Both the position numbers and the translations under genes were made by a program. Positions 26,657-34,576 of a stretch of DNA of 64,000 nucleotides are shown in pieces. The notes under the pieces were generated by a model. That model had not been told where the DNA came from. It saw only the letters and a list, made by a program, of their open reading frames with translations, and ran no database searches. The DNA is taken from NCBI GenBank assembly GCA_963706535.1, contig CAVPMU010000012.1, positions 62,001 through 126,000 on the forward strand, read 5' to 3'. Each line of letters opens with the position of its first letter. The stretch's first letter is position 1. The stretch is from RPQJ01 sp963706535. Its GTDB lineage: Bacteria; Pseudomonadota; Gammaproteobacteria; Steroidobacterales; Steroidobacteraceae.

Positions 26657-26726
26657 TTCGTTCGGGCTTGATGCGCCAATCGTGGAGGAGACGACGGCAT
26701 CAGAGCGAACGACGCCTCAAAACGCA

Positions 26727-26751
26727 AGAACCCCGCACTAGGCGGGGTTCT
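26727..26751 (-). terminator. rho-independent terminator of the PEP-CTERM gene
   Basis: AGAACCCCGC (26727-26736), a 5-base loop, and GCGGGGTTCT (26742-26751) form a 10-bp stem. Read on the minus strand it is followed by a TTTT run. It sits 30 bases beyond the stop of the PEP-CTERM gene. Confidence 0.8.
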
Positions 26752-26780
26752 CGCTTGGACTGTTTGCTACTGATTCAGCG

Positions 26781-27479
26781 TCAAGCAGTCTGCTTGCGAC
26801 GGCGCAGGAAGCCCAATCCGACGAGGCCGAGGCCCAGAAGAGCCATGGTGCCCGGCTCCGGAACTGAACCGGTCGAGCCAGTGGAGCCCGTCGAACCCGT
26901 TGAACCGGTCGAACCAGACGACGTGATGCTCTGGCCAAACGACCCAAGGCTGCCGACCTTGTCACCATTGGCATTTGTATAGACGTACTTCAGGTGCGCG
27001 AGGTCACCCAAGCCGGTCGAATCGAACTGGAAAGTCCAAGTCAGTATGTCCCCGAGGGTGAAGGCGACACCCGAACCCACAGCGAGCGCGCAGAAGCGGT
27101 CGCCACCATCAGGCGGCGGGATACACCCGTCCGCAGACAGTTCCGTTTCCACGAACGACCAAGTGCCGGTCGGTGCAGAAACGATGCTGCCGGTGCCCTC
27201 GACGTAACCAATGTTCTTAAGCTGAATCGCCTTGATCAAGTCGGTCCACTTAGTACCAGTGTAGGTACTAAGAATCTGCACAGAGACAGACACTTGGTAC
27301 GTGTTCCCTACCTGAGACACCAAGCTGATGTTATAGGCGTTACCATTGCAGTCTGCCTGGTCTGCAGCATCGCAAGTAAAGGTAACCGCATTTGAAGTGG
27401 CAGGCACCAGTCCCATCACCAACAGACCGATCGCGCCTACCGATGCGCCAGTCAATGCTCTCTTGAATCTCTCAATCAT
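26781..27479 (-). CDS. PEP-CTERM sorting domain protein
   Basis: A 232-residue exported protein. The N-terminus is a signal peptide (ending near VPATSNA). The C-terminus is a full PEP-CTERM signal: VPEPGTMALLGLGLVGLGFL then RRRKQTA, beginning at residue 206. Just before it are five GST repeats encoded by a 9-bp DNA repeat. Exosortase recognises this tail and transfers the protein to the envelope or extracellular matrix, usually in exopolysaccharide-producing bacteria; no exosortase gene is in the window. The body has three cysteines and beta-rich sequence but no known domain. A sigma-54 promoter lies 75 bp upstream. Confidence 0.9.
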   Translation of the reverse strand: MIERFKRALTGASVGAIGLLVMGLVPATSNAVTFTCDAADQADCNGNAYNISLVSQVGNTYQVSVSVQILSTYTGTKWTDLIKAIQLKNIGYVEGTGSIVSAPTGTWSFVETELSADGCIPPPDGGDRFCALAVGSGVAFTLGDILTWTFQFDSTGLGDLAHLKYVYTNANGDKVGSLGSFGQSITSSGSTGSTGSTGSTGSTGSVPEPGTMALLGLGLVGLGFLRRRKQTA

Positions 27480-27943
27480 CTTCTTTCCCCAATTTTAGTC
27501 GGGCGTTTTTACCGGAGACACTCGTCCGTGTGAACGGGACTTGAGTGTGATGATGCACGGACTGTGCCAGCTGTAGTAAGTGATTGAAAATAAACTGGAT
27601 AATTTCATGTCCTGAAGTTTAGCAACCCCGTCATGTAAGAAATATCGACGCACCTGTGCAAAGTAGCTTGCGACCCCGTGACGACGGGAGACGCACGGTT
27701 GCCATGACCCAAGCCGAGTGGTAGCACCCCGCCCTGATGTGTGCAGCTGGTAACTGGGGGTTGTTGTGGTACGGCGGGACGGCCGAGCTGCAAGAACCGG
27801 AGTGTCTTGATCATGGCTGGCTATGACGTTGTCGCCCATCGGCCCAGGTGACGAGGGATACGGGGGACAAGATCACCTGCTGCACCCTCTGCTACCCTAA
27901 CGCCCCCTCCGCGCACCCATCCCTCGACGCCCACGACCGCAAG
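27480..27943. other. long intergenic region upstream of the PEP-CTERM gene and gshA
   Basis: 464 bases, less GC-rich than its surroundings, between divergent genes. It holds the sigma-54 promoter (27554-27569, minus) and presumably the gshA promoter. Frames on both strands lack starts with ribosome sites and show no domain, so none is annotated. Confidence 0.45.
27554..27569 (-). promoter_or_regulatory. sigma-54 (-24/-12) promoter of the PEP-CTERM gene
   Basis: Read on the minus strand the sequence is TGGCACAGTCCGTGCA, matching the TGGCAC-N5-TTGCA consensus with GG and GC exactly 12 bases apart. It lies 75 bases before the PEP-CTERM start. PEP-CTERM genes are known in several bacteria to be under RpoN with the PrsK/PrsR system. 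The match and spacing are seen; activity is inferred. Confidence 0.72.
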
Positions 27944-29521
27944 ATGCCCCTCGACCGCACCTTCGACCGCCGCCTGGCCGCCCTGGTGAACGCCAAGGCC
28001 GCCAAGGCCCTCCAGGGCGGCCTCAAGGGCCTCGAGAAGGAATCGCTCCGGGTCACCCCGAAAGGGCAGATAGCCAAAACCCCCCATCCGAAAGCCCTGG
28101 GCTCGGCCCTGACCAACGAGCACATCACCACGGACTACTCCGAGGCGCTGATCGAGCTCGTGACCCCGGCCTTCCCGCATACCTGGGAACTCGTACAGTA
28201 CCTCTGCGACCTGCACCAGTTCGTCTACCGGCACATGCAGGACGAGCTGCTCTGGGCGACCAGCATGCCCTGCGCGATCAAGGGCGACGAAAGCATCCCG
28301 ATCGCCCAGTACGGCCGCTCGAACGTCGGGCGCATGAAGACCGTCTACCGGGAGGGCCTCGGCCACCGCTACGGACGGGTCATGCAGGCCATTTCGGGCG
28401 TGCATTTCAACTATTCCTTTCCCGAACACTTCTGGCCGGTCCTGGCCGACCTTGTAAAGATTCACGACAGCGGCCAGGACTTCCGGTCCGACGCCTATTT
28501 CGGGCTGCTCCGGAACTACCGCCGCCACGGCTGGCTGGTCCTGTACCTCTTCGGCACCTCCCCCGCGATCTGCCCGTCGTTCCTGCAGGGTCGCAAGGTG
28601 GACTGGCTGGAGGAGTTCGTCCCCGGCAGCCTCTACGCCCCGTACGCGACCTCGCTCCGAATGAGCGACCTCGGCTATCGCAACACCAGCCAGGCGAGCC
28701 TCAGCGTCTCGGTCAACAGCCTCGATCACTACATCCGCGACCTGACGCGCGCCATCACCACGCCGCACCCGGACTACGAAAAGATCGGCGTGAAGGTCGA
28801 CGGCGAGTACCGCCAGCTGAACGCCAACGTGCTGCAGATCGAGAACGAGTACTACAGCTTCATTCGGCCGAAGCGCGTGACCCAGACCGGCGAGCGGCCG
28901 ACCAAGGCGCTGCAGCGCGGGGGCGTGCAGTACGTGGAGATGCGCTCGCTGGACGTGAGCCCGTTCGACCCCGTGGGCGTGAACCAGAACAAGCTGCGCT
29001 TCCTCGAGGCGTTCGCGGCCTACTGCGTGCTGAGTGCGAGCCCGTCGATCGAGACCTCGGAGCAGCAGGAGCTCGACGGCAACCACGTGCGGGTGGCGCG
29101 CGAGGGCCGCCGGCCGGGTCTCAGCCTGCGTCGCGACGGTCGGGACGTGTCGCTGCGCGACTGGGCGAACGAGATCGTCGACTCGATGCGCGGCGTGTGC
29201 GAGATGCTCGACGAGGGCGATCCCCAGCGCCCGTTTGCCACGGCGCTCGAGGTCCAGGCGGCCAAGGTGCGCGACGTCGCCCTCACCCCGTCCGCCCGCA
29301 TCCTCGAGGAGATGCGTACCAACGAGGAATCGTTCTTCAACCTCGCGCTGCGCATGTCCGGGGTGCACAAGTCCTACTTCCTCGAGCTCTATTCGCCGAA
29401 CGAGGCGCGGCAGGAGGAGTTCGCGGCCGAAGCGGAAGCCTCGCTGGCCGGGCAGGCGCGCATCGAGGCGAACGACCGGATCAGCTTCGACGAGTACCTC
29501 GCGCGCTATTTCGCGGCATGA
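27944..29521 (+). CDS. gshA: glutamate-cysteine ligase
   Basis: A 525-residue proteobacterial-type GshA, which joins glutamate and cysteine using ATP in the first step of glutathione synthesis. Typical blocks are GGLKGLEKESLRVTPKG, NEHITTDYSEALIELVTP, AISGVHFNYSF and YVEMRSLDVSPFDPVGVN. I chose the ATG at 27944 (MPLDRTFDRRL); the frame reaches 27848 but that extension is not family-like. A glutathione S-transferase is at 60.6-61.2 kb. Confidence 0.95.
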   Translation: MPLDRTFDRRLAALVNAKAAKALQGGLKGLEKESLRVTPKGQIAKTPHPKALGSALTNEHITTDYSEALIELVTPAFPHTWELVQYLCDLHQFVYRHMQDELLWATSMPCAIKGDESIPIAQYGRSNVGRMKTVYREGLGHRYGRVMQAISGVHFNYSFPEHFWPVLADLVKIHDSGQDFRSDAYFGLLRNYRRHGWLVLYLFGTSPAICPSFLQGRKVDWLEEFVPGSLYAPYATSLRMSDLGYRNTSQASLSVSVNSLDHYIRDLTRAITTPHPDYEKIGVKVDGEYRQLNANVLQIENEYYSFIRPKRVTQTGERPTKALQRGGVQYVEMRSLDVSPFDPVGVNQNKLRFLEAFAAYCVLSASPSIETSEQQELDGNHVRVAREGRRPGLSLRRDGRDVSLRDWANEIVDSMRGVCEMLDEGDPQRPFATALEVQAAKVRDVALTPSARILEEMRTNEESFFNLALRMSGVHKSYFLELYSPNEARQEEFAAEAEASLAGQARIEANDRISFDEYLARYFAA

Positions 29522-29707
29522 AACGCCTGTTTTTGCAGTGCAGCGCGACTGGCTGTTCCAATACATCCGAAACGGAGTAAAATCCGCACTCAAGTACCCA
29601 TGCAACGCAGTTGTCATGAGCGGCGCCCAAGCTGCTCCCGATTGCATCGCCTGGTGACTAAACAGGTCTGCCGCGGAATGGCGGACTAACAGGGAAAGGG
29701 AGTCTGA

Positions 29708-29911
29708 ATGAGCAGGGTGATGGAACTACAGGCCTGGCGGCCGGCCGTCAGGTTGGAAAGGCCTTCCTCTGAATCCCGCGCCAGGGCTCCCGGCGGCACG
29801 ATCGTGTCCCTCACGAAGGTGCCCACGGAGTCGTCCGCGGCCTGGGATCCCTACGAAGTCTGGCTCACCCGTGTGAAACAGCCCCGCGACAAGAGCGGTC
29901 GCGGCTCCTGA
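29708..29911 (+). CDS. small conserved-looking protein of unknown function
   Basis: A 67-residue protein preceded by a strong ribosome site (AAGGGAG, 6 bases before ATG). The C-terminal part WDPYEVWLTRVKQPRDK looks conserved and I believe it occurs in small proteins of other gammaproteobacteria, but I cannot name a family. The N-terminus is basic and has no membrane segment. It follows gshA by 186 bases on the same strand and ends 19 bases before the converging asparaginase-like gene. Confidence 0.62.
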   Translation: MSRVMELQAWRPAVRLERPSSESRARAPGGTIVSLTKVPTESSAAWDPYEVWLTRVKQPRDKSGRGS

Positions 29912-29930
29912 GCGAGTCGCCGGCGAGCTT

Positions 29931-30842
29931 TCAGTCCGCCAGCAACCCCGTCGTCAGCCTGCGGCTCGAATCCATCGATCCGCGCAGCATTCCTTCCGAA
30001 TTGAACGGCATGGCGATGCTGCCGTCGCGTCCGATCGCGATCACCCCGCCATCGCCGCCGAGCCTCACGAGCTGGTTCATCACGACCTCGTTCGCGGCCG
30101 CCGCCACACCCATGCCCTTGTAGCGCATCAGCGAGGCGATCTCGTGGGCGACCGCGGCGCGAATGAAGTACTCGCCGTGGCCCGTCGCCGAGACCGCGCA
30201 GCAGTCATTGGCCGCGTACGTGCCGGCGCCGATGATCGGTGAGTCGCCGACGCGGCCCCATTTCTTGCCGGTCATGCCGCCAGTGGACGTCGCGGCGGCA
30301 AGGTTGCCGTGGGCGTCGAGCGCCACGGCGCCCACCGTGCCCATCAGCGACTCGCGGCCGGCTTCGATCTCGCCGTGCAACATGCGCTCGAGCTCGAGCC
30401 GCCGGCGCACGGTGGCGAAATAACTGTTCGCGACCGGCGCGAGACCCTGCTCCAGCGCGAATTCCTCGGCACCGGGTCCCGAGAGCATCACGTGCGGCGA
30501 GCGCTCCATGACGAGGCGCGCCAGCTCGATCGGGCTGCGGACGTGGCGCACGCCGGCGACCGCCCCGGCGCGCAGGTCGCGCCCGTCCATGATCGACGCG
30601 TCGAGCTCATGCTGGCCGTTGGCCGCGACGACCGCGCCCCGGCCGGCATTGAAGAGCGGGTCGTCCTCGAGCGCCTGCACGGCCGCGACGACCGCATCGA
30701 GGCTCGCGCCGTCGCGTTCCAGGATCGCGTACCCCGCGCGCAGTGCCCGCTCGAGTCCGCTGCGATAGGCGCGATCACTCTCGGGCGTGAGGTCGGCGGC
30801 GGAGAGCGTGCCCGCGCCGCCGTGGATTGCTATGGCATGCAT
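29931..30842 (-). CDS. isoaspartyl peptidase/L-asparaginase (Ntn hydrolase)
   Basis: A 303-residue precursor of the plant-type asparaginase family. It should cleave itself before Thr169 in LMGTVGAVAL, making that Thr the nucleophile. The start IAIHGGAGTL, the segment FNAGRGAV and the block STGGMTGKKWGRVGDSPIIG are diagnostic. It removes isoaspartyl residues from peptides and hydrolyses asparagine. The ATG at 30842 (MHAIAIHGG) fits the family better than the longer frame to 30869. No signal peptide is visible. Confidence 0.9.
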   Translation of the reverse strand: MHAIAIHGGAGTLSAADLTPESDRAYRSGLERALRAGYAILERDGASLDAVVAAVQALEDDPLFNAGRGAVVAANGQHELDASIMDGRDLRAGAVAGVRHVRSPIELARLVMERSPHVMLSGPGAEEFALEQGLAPVANSYFATVRRRLELERMLHGEIEAGRESLMGTVGAVALDAHGNLAAATSTGGMTGKKWGRVGDSPIIGAGTYAANDCCAVSATGHGEYFIRAAVAHEIASLMRYKGMGVAAAANEVVMNQLVRLGGDGGVIAIGRDGSIAMPFNSEGMLRGSMDSSRRLTTGLLAD

Positions 30843-30948
30843 GGTTGGCGCGCAGCTTAGCATTCGCAAATGCGCCAGCCGCGCAGGATCACGGCTGTTC
30901 TCGTTGCGAACCGCGGCGCCCCCGCGAGGTGGTCGCGTTCACAGGGTC

Positions 30949-30994
30949 ATGCGCACAGCCTATGCGCATGCCTCATGCGCATGATCCATGCGCA
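30949..30994. repeat. four-unit 13-bp direct repeat (ATGCGCA array)
   Basis: ATGCGCA occurs at 30949, 30962, 30975 and 30988, exactly 13 bp apart; the six bases between units vary (CAGCCT, TGCCTC, TGATCC). It lies in the gap between the asparaginase-like gene's promoter side and trxC's 3' side. Regular spacing near one and a quarter helical turns suggests a protein-binding array. No binding protein is known. Confidence 0.7.
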
Positions 30995-31134
30995 CAGCAG
31001 GGGAAACAGACACCTCTTGGCCCGAACCCGCCCATCCGCCACGCCCGCCGCGTTGCCGCGGAAACGTGATCAGCGGTGGCATGCCACGTACACGCTGCTC
31101 GGGATGAATACCTGCCCGATGAAGAAAGGCTGAA

Positions 31135-31572
31135 TCAGCCAACCGCCGCGTTCACCCAGCGCGTGAGGGCTTCGAGCCCCATGGCGCCCGGCTGGCGCGC
31201 GACCTCGCGCCCGTCCTTGAACACGATCAGCGTCGGGATGCTGCGGATGCCGTAGCGCGCGGCGATGTCCTGCGACTCTTCGGTATTGAGCTTCGCGAAT
31301 CGGGCGGCGGGTTCCATACGGGCCGCCGCCTCCTCGAAAGCCGGGGCCATCATGCGACAGGGCCCGCACCACGGCGCCCAGAAATCCACCACCACGGGCA
31401 GGTCGCCCTTCGCCACGTGCTGGTCGAAATTGGCGCTGGTGAGCGTGACAGGGTGGCCCTCGAACAGCGCCGTGTGGCAGCGCGGGCATTTCGGGCCGTC
31501 GCCGAGCCGTTCGGCGGGAACGCCGACGACGCCATTGCAGTTCTGGCAGACGACCCTGCGTGATGCGGACAT
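31135..31572 (-). CDS. trxC: thioredoxin 2
   Basis: A 145-residue cytoplasmic disulfide reductase. It has the TrxC-specific N-terminal zinc site with Cys9, Cys12, Cys29 and Cys32 (CQNC and CPRC), then a thioredoxin fold with the active site WCGPC (Cys69, Cys72) and the cis-proline segment SIPTLIVFKDG. The zinc domain separates it from thioredoxin 1. It is divergent from the cbpA chaperone gene, an arrangement that fits a stress role. Confidence 0.94.
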   Translation of the reverse strand: MSASRRVVCQNCNGVVGVPAERLGDGPKCPRCHTALFEGHPVTLTSANFDQHVAKGDLPVVVDFWAPWCGPCRMMAPAFEEAAARMEPAARFAKLNTEESQDIAARYGIRSIPTLIVFKDGREVARQPGAMGLEALTRWVNAAVG

Positions 31573-31664
31573 GATTGCTCCGGATTGAAACTACGCCCTG
31601 AGCCGCCAAGATGGGGTCGTAAGTCGCCGGGGCAAGCCCCCGGCGCCAGCGCTAGAGTAGGCGT

Positions 31665-32618
31665 ATGCAATTCAAGGATTACTACAAGGTCATGGGCGTG
31701 GCGCGCGACGCGAGCCAGGAGGACATCAAGCGCGCGTATCGCAAGCTCGCTCGCAAGTACCACCCGGACGTCAGCAAGGAAAAGGACGCCGAGGAGAAGT
31801 TCAAGGAACTGCAGGAGGCCCACGAGGTCCTGAAGGACCCGGAGAAGCGCGCGGCCTACGACCAGCTCGGCGCCAACTGGCGCCAGGGGCAGGATTTCCG
31901 CCCGCCGCCGGACTGGGGCAAGGGCTTCGAGTACTCGCGCGGGGGTGGCGAGGCGCCCGGCGGATTCAGCGACTTCTTCTCGGAACTCTTCGGCGAACGC
32001 AGCCCGTTCGGTGGCAGCACGCACGGCACGGGACGCGCGGGCCGCGGTTTCTCGGCCGCGGGGCAGGACCACGTGGCGCGCGTCGAGATCGATCTCGAGG
32101 ACGCCTTCCGCGGCGGCACGCGCACCATCGAATTGCGCTCGCCGGAGATGACCGCGGACGGACACGTGGTCGTGAAGCCGCGCACGCTGCGTGTCTCGAT
32201 CCCGGCGGGCGTGACGGACGGCCAGCAGATCCGTCTGGCCCGGCAGGGCAGCCCGGGCATCGGCGGCGGGCCACCGGGCGACCTGTTCCTCGAGGTGAGC
32301 ATCCGGCCGCATGCGCTCTTCAAGGCCGAGGGCCGCGACATCACGCTGACGCTGCCGGTGGCTCCCTGGGAGGCGGCGCTCGGCGAGAACGTGTCGGTGC
32401 CGACGCTCGGCGGCTCGGTGGACATGAAGCTCCCGGTCGGTGCGCGCGCGGGACAGAAGCTGCGACTGCGCGGGCGCGGCCTGCCGGGCAACCCGCCGGG
32501 CGACCAGTACGTGCTGCTCAAGGTCGTGTTGCCGCCGGACAGTCCGCGCGCACGAGAGCTGTTCGAACAGATGAAGCGCGAGGTGCCGTTCGACCCGCGT
32601 GCGGGACTCGGCAAGTGA
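31665..32618 (+). CDS. cbpA: DnaJ-like co-chaperone, curved-DNA-binding type
   Basis: A 317-residue J-domain protein. The J domain (residues 3-70) has HPD at 33-35; a Gly/Phe-rich linker follows to about residue 125; then two beta-rich C-terminal substrate-binding domains. The DnaJ zinc finger is absent, as in CbpA. It stimulates DnaK and may bind curved DNA. The next gene is the CbpM modulator, 10 bases on, which supports the CbpA name. Confidence 0.92.
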   Translation: MQFKDYYKVMGVARDASQEDIKRAYRKLARKYHPDVSKEKDAEEKFKELQEAHEVLKDPEKRAAYDQLGANWRQGQDFRPPPDWGKGFEYSRGGGEAPGGFSDFFSELFGERSPFGGSTHGTGRAGRGFSAAGQDHVARVEIDLEDAFRGGTRTIELRSPEMTADGHVVVKPRTLRVSIPAGVTDGQQIRLARQGSPGIGGGPPGDLFLEVSIRPHALFKAEGRDITLTLPVAPWEAALGENVSVPTLGGSVDMKLPVGARAGQKLRLRGRGLPGNPPGDQYVLLKVVLPPDSPRARELFEQMKREVPFDPRAGLGK

Positions 32619-32628
32619 GGGGCCTGGG

Positions 32629-32952
32629 ATGAGCACGTTCGACCGGATCATCGAAGGCCAGATGCTCGACGAGTCGGCCTGGCTCGAGATCGGCGAGTTC
32701 TGCGCCTATCTGCGCGTCGAGCGGCACTGGGTGACCGAGCTCGTGGAGGCGGGGGTCATCGAGCCGCGCGGCACGGCGCCCGACGCGTGGTCGTTCCCGG
32801 CCAGCGCCATCGTGCGGGCGCGTGCGACTGCGCGGCTGGTGAACGACCTCGGCGTGAACCTCGCGGGCGCCGCGGTCATCCTCGACCTGATCGAGGAACG
32901 CGACCGGCTCGAGCGCAGGCTCGCGGAGATCGAGCGGCTGCTCGACCGCTGA
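32629..32952 (+). CDS. cbpM: chaperone modulator CbpM/MerR-like protein
   Basis: A 107-residue helical protein with a MerR-type winged-helix start (WLEIGEFCAYLRVERHWVTE) and a C-terminal coiled helix (LIEERDRLERRLAEIERLL). It matches CbpM, which binds the CbpA J domain and inhibits it. The ATG at 32629 has a GAGG site and follows cbpA by 10 bases. Confidence 0.88.
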   Translation: MSTFDRIIEGQMLDESAWLEIGEFCAYLRVERHWVTELVEAGVIEPRGTAPDAWSFPASAIVRARATARLVNDLGVNLAGAAVILDLIEERDRLERRLAEIERLLDR

Positions 32953-33981
32953 TCAGCCGATCGCGGCGCCGAGCAGGCTGCCGATGAACCAGGTCACGAC
33001 ACCGGCGCCGCCGCCGATCGCGACCATGCGAAGTCCCCCGAGCCAGGCATTGCGCCCGGTGAAGAGGCTCAGTGCCGCGCCGACACCGAACAGCGCGATG
33101 CCCGCCACGATCGCGGCGACGGTCACCGCGCGCGCAAGCGGCAGCCCGAGCAGGAACGGCACCAGCGGCACGACCGCGCCCGCGGCGAACGCGAGGAACG
33201 AGAAGATTGCCGCGCCCCAGGGCGAACCGAGGTCGTCGGGGTTGAGGCCGAGCTCCTCGCGCGCGAGCGCGTCGAGCGCCGCGTCATGGTTCTTGACGAG
33301 TTCGCGCGTGATGCGGCGCGCCTCCTCGATCTCCATGCCGCGCGCGTTGTAGATCAGCGCGAGTTCCTCCGCTTCCTCTTCCGGGTACTCGTCGAGCTCG
33401 TCGCGCTCGAGGCCGATCTGGTACTCGAACATCTCGCGCTGCGAGCGCATCGACACGTACTCGCCGGCCGCCATCGAGAGCGCGCCGGCGAGCAGGCCCG
33501 CGACGCCGCTCGTCAGCACGAAGTCCACGCCGGCGCTCGCGCCGGCCACGCCCATGATCAGGCTGGTGTTCGAGACGAGGCCGTCGTTCACGCCGAACAC
33601 CGCCGCGCGCAGGTTGCCGCCGCCGTAACCCTTGTGACGCACCCCGACCTGCGACACCGAGGTGGGCATCAGGTGCCCGGGCGTGCTGCTGCGCGCGTCG
33701 TAGACGGAAATGCCGCGCACCTTCATCGCGGCCAGCATCGGCTTGATGCGGCGGGGGCCGAACAGGCGCGCAAGTCGTACCGTGATCTTGGCGCGCGTCG
33801 AGGGTGCGAATTCAGGCAGCGACGACTGAATCTCCGCGCGCCACCGCTCAGCCTGGCTGTCGGCGGCACTCGCGAGCGACTGGAAGAGGCCGGCGATCCT
33901 CGGGTCGGGCTCGCAACCGGCGATCTCGCGATACAGCCACGCAGACTGCTTTTCCTCGCGCCAGCTGTCGAGGCCGCTCAC
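32953..33981 (-). CDS. VIT1/CCC1-type transporter with N-terminal ferritin-like region
   Basis: A 342-residue protein. Residues 1-95 form a helical rubrerythrin/ferritin-like segment (REEKQSAWLYREIAGCE, SQAERWRAEI). The rest is a VIT1/CCC1 iron/manganese transporter with five helices and the blocks LRAAVFGVNDGLVSNTSLIMG and GALSMAAGEYVSMRSQREM. Such fusions move Fe2+ or Mn2+ out of the cytosol. The gene begins one base after the stop of the receiver-protein gene, so the two are cotranscribed. It converges with cbpM with no spacing. Confidence 0.87.
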   Translation of the reverse strand: MSGLDSWREEKQSAWLYREIAGCEPDPRIAGLFQSLASAADSQAERWRAEIQSSLPEFAPSTRAKITVRLARLFGPRRIKPMLAAMKVRGISVYDARSSTPGHLMPTSVSQVGVRHKGYGGGNLRAAVFGVNDGLVSNTSLIMGVAGASAGVDFVLTSGVAGLLAGALSMAAGEYVSMRSQREMFEYQIGLERDELDEYPEEEAEELALIYNARGMEIEEARRITRELVKNHDAALDALAREELGLNPDDLGSPWGAAIFSFLAFAAGAVVPLVPFLLGLPLARAVTVAAIVAGIALFGVGAALSLFTGRNAWLGGLRMVAIGGGAGVVTWFIGSLLGAAIG

Positions 33982-33982
33982 G

Positions 33983-34390
33983 TCAGGCGTGCAGCGAGGG
34001 CGGCGTGCGCAGCAGCTTCTGCACCTGCTTCAGCACGGCGACGTCCACGTAGGGTTTCTCGATGAAGTCGGTCGCGCCCTCGCGCATCGCGGCCACCGCG
34101 GTGGGGACGTCCGATTCGTCCGCAAGCAGGATCACCGGCACGTCGTTGCCGGCGCTGCGCAGGCGTCGCAGCAGCTCGAGACCCGACATGCCCGGCAGCA
34201 GCAGGTCGACGATCAGGCAGCCGAGCAGTCGACCGTTGGCCGCCAGCAGGAAGCTCTCGGCGCTGTCGAAGGTGGCGACGTCGACGCCCACGCCGTGCAG
34301 CAGTGTGCGCAGCCCGTTCCGGGCTACCGGATCGGGATCGATGACTCCAACGGCTGGAGTCGCGTCCTGCGCTGCTGGCTTCTGTGACAT
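33983..34390 (-). CDS. stand-alone response-regulator receiver protein
   Basis: A 135-residue protein that is only a receiver domain. The phosphorylated Asp is Asp62 (LIVDLLLPGMSG), with an acidic pocket from IDPDP and the Lys in FIEKPY. It resembles the FixJ receiver but has no output domain. It is 186 bases downstream of fixJ and on the same strand, so it may be another target or phosphate sink for the FixL kinase. It is cotranscribed with the VIT transporter gene. Confidence 0.87.
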   Translation of the reverse strand: MSQKPAAQDATPAVGVIDPDPVARNGLRTLLHGVGVDVATFDSAESFLLAANGRLLGCLIVDLLLPGMSGLELLRRLRSAGNDVPVILLADESDVPTAVAAMREGATDFIEKPYVDVAVLKQVQKLLRTPPSLHA

Positions 34391-34576
34391 AAAAAATAAA
34401 GAGCGACCACAGTCACGGCCAGTTCAGCAGGAACCGCAGGGAGGATCAGATGCGGGGAACTGCGCTCGACACCGTGGTCGCATGCGACGCAGTGTTGACG
34501 GCGTGAAAAAACCGGATAATCGTGATTTATACCTAAATTGCCGCGGCGTTGCGGAGCGTTGCTGCAATGCAATAAA

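Noticed and set aside
26868..26930. Possible tandem repeat or small CRISPR-like array
   Set aside because: It is the 9-bp coding repeat for GST residues in the PEP-CTERM protein; no spacers are present.
27495..27839. 114-codon minus-strand frame upstream of the PEP-CTERM gene
   Set aside because: Overlaps the sigma-54 promoter, lacks a ribosome site and shows no protein character.
29522..29707. tRNA-like segment after gshA
   Set aside because: No cloverleaf or conserved GTTCGA arm could be drawn.
30949..30994. ATGCGCA array as a CRISPR
   Set aside because: Repeat of 7 bp and 6-bp spacers is far too short and no cas genes are present.
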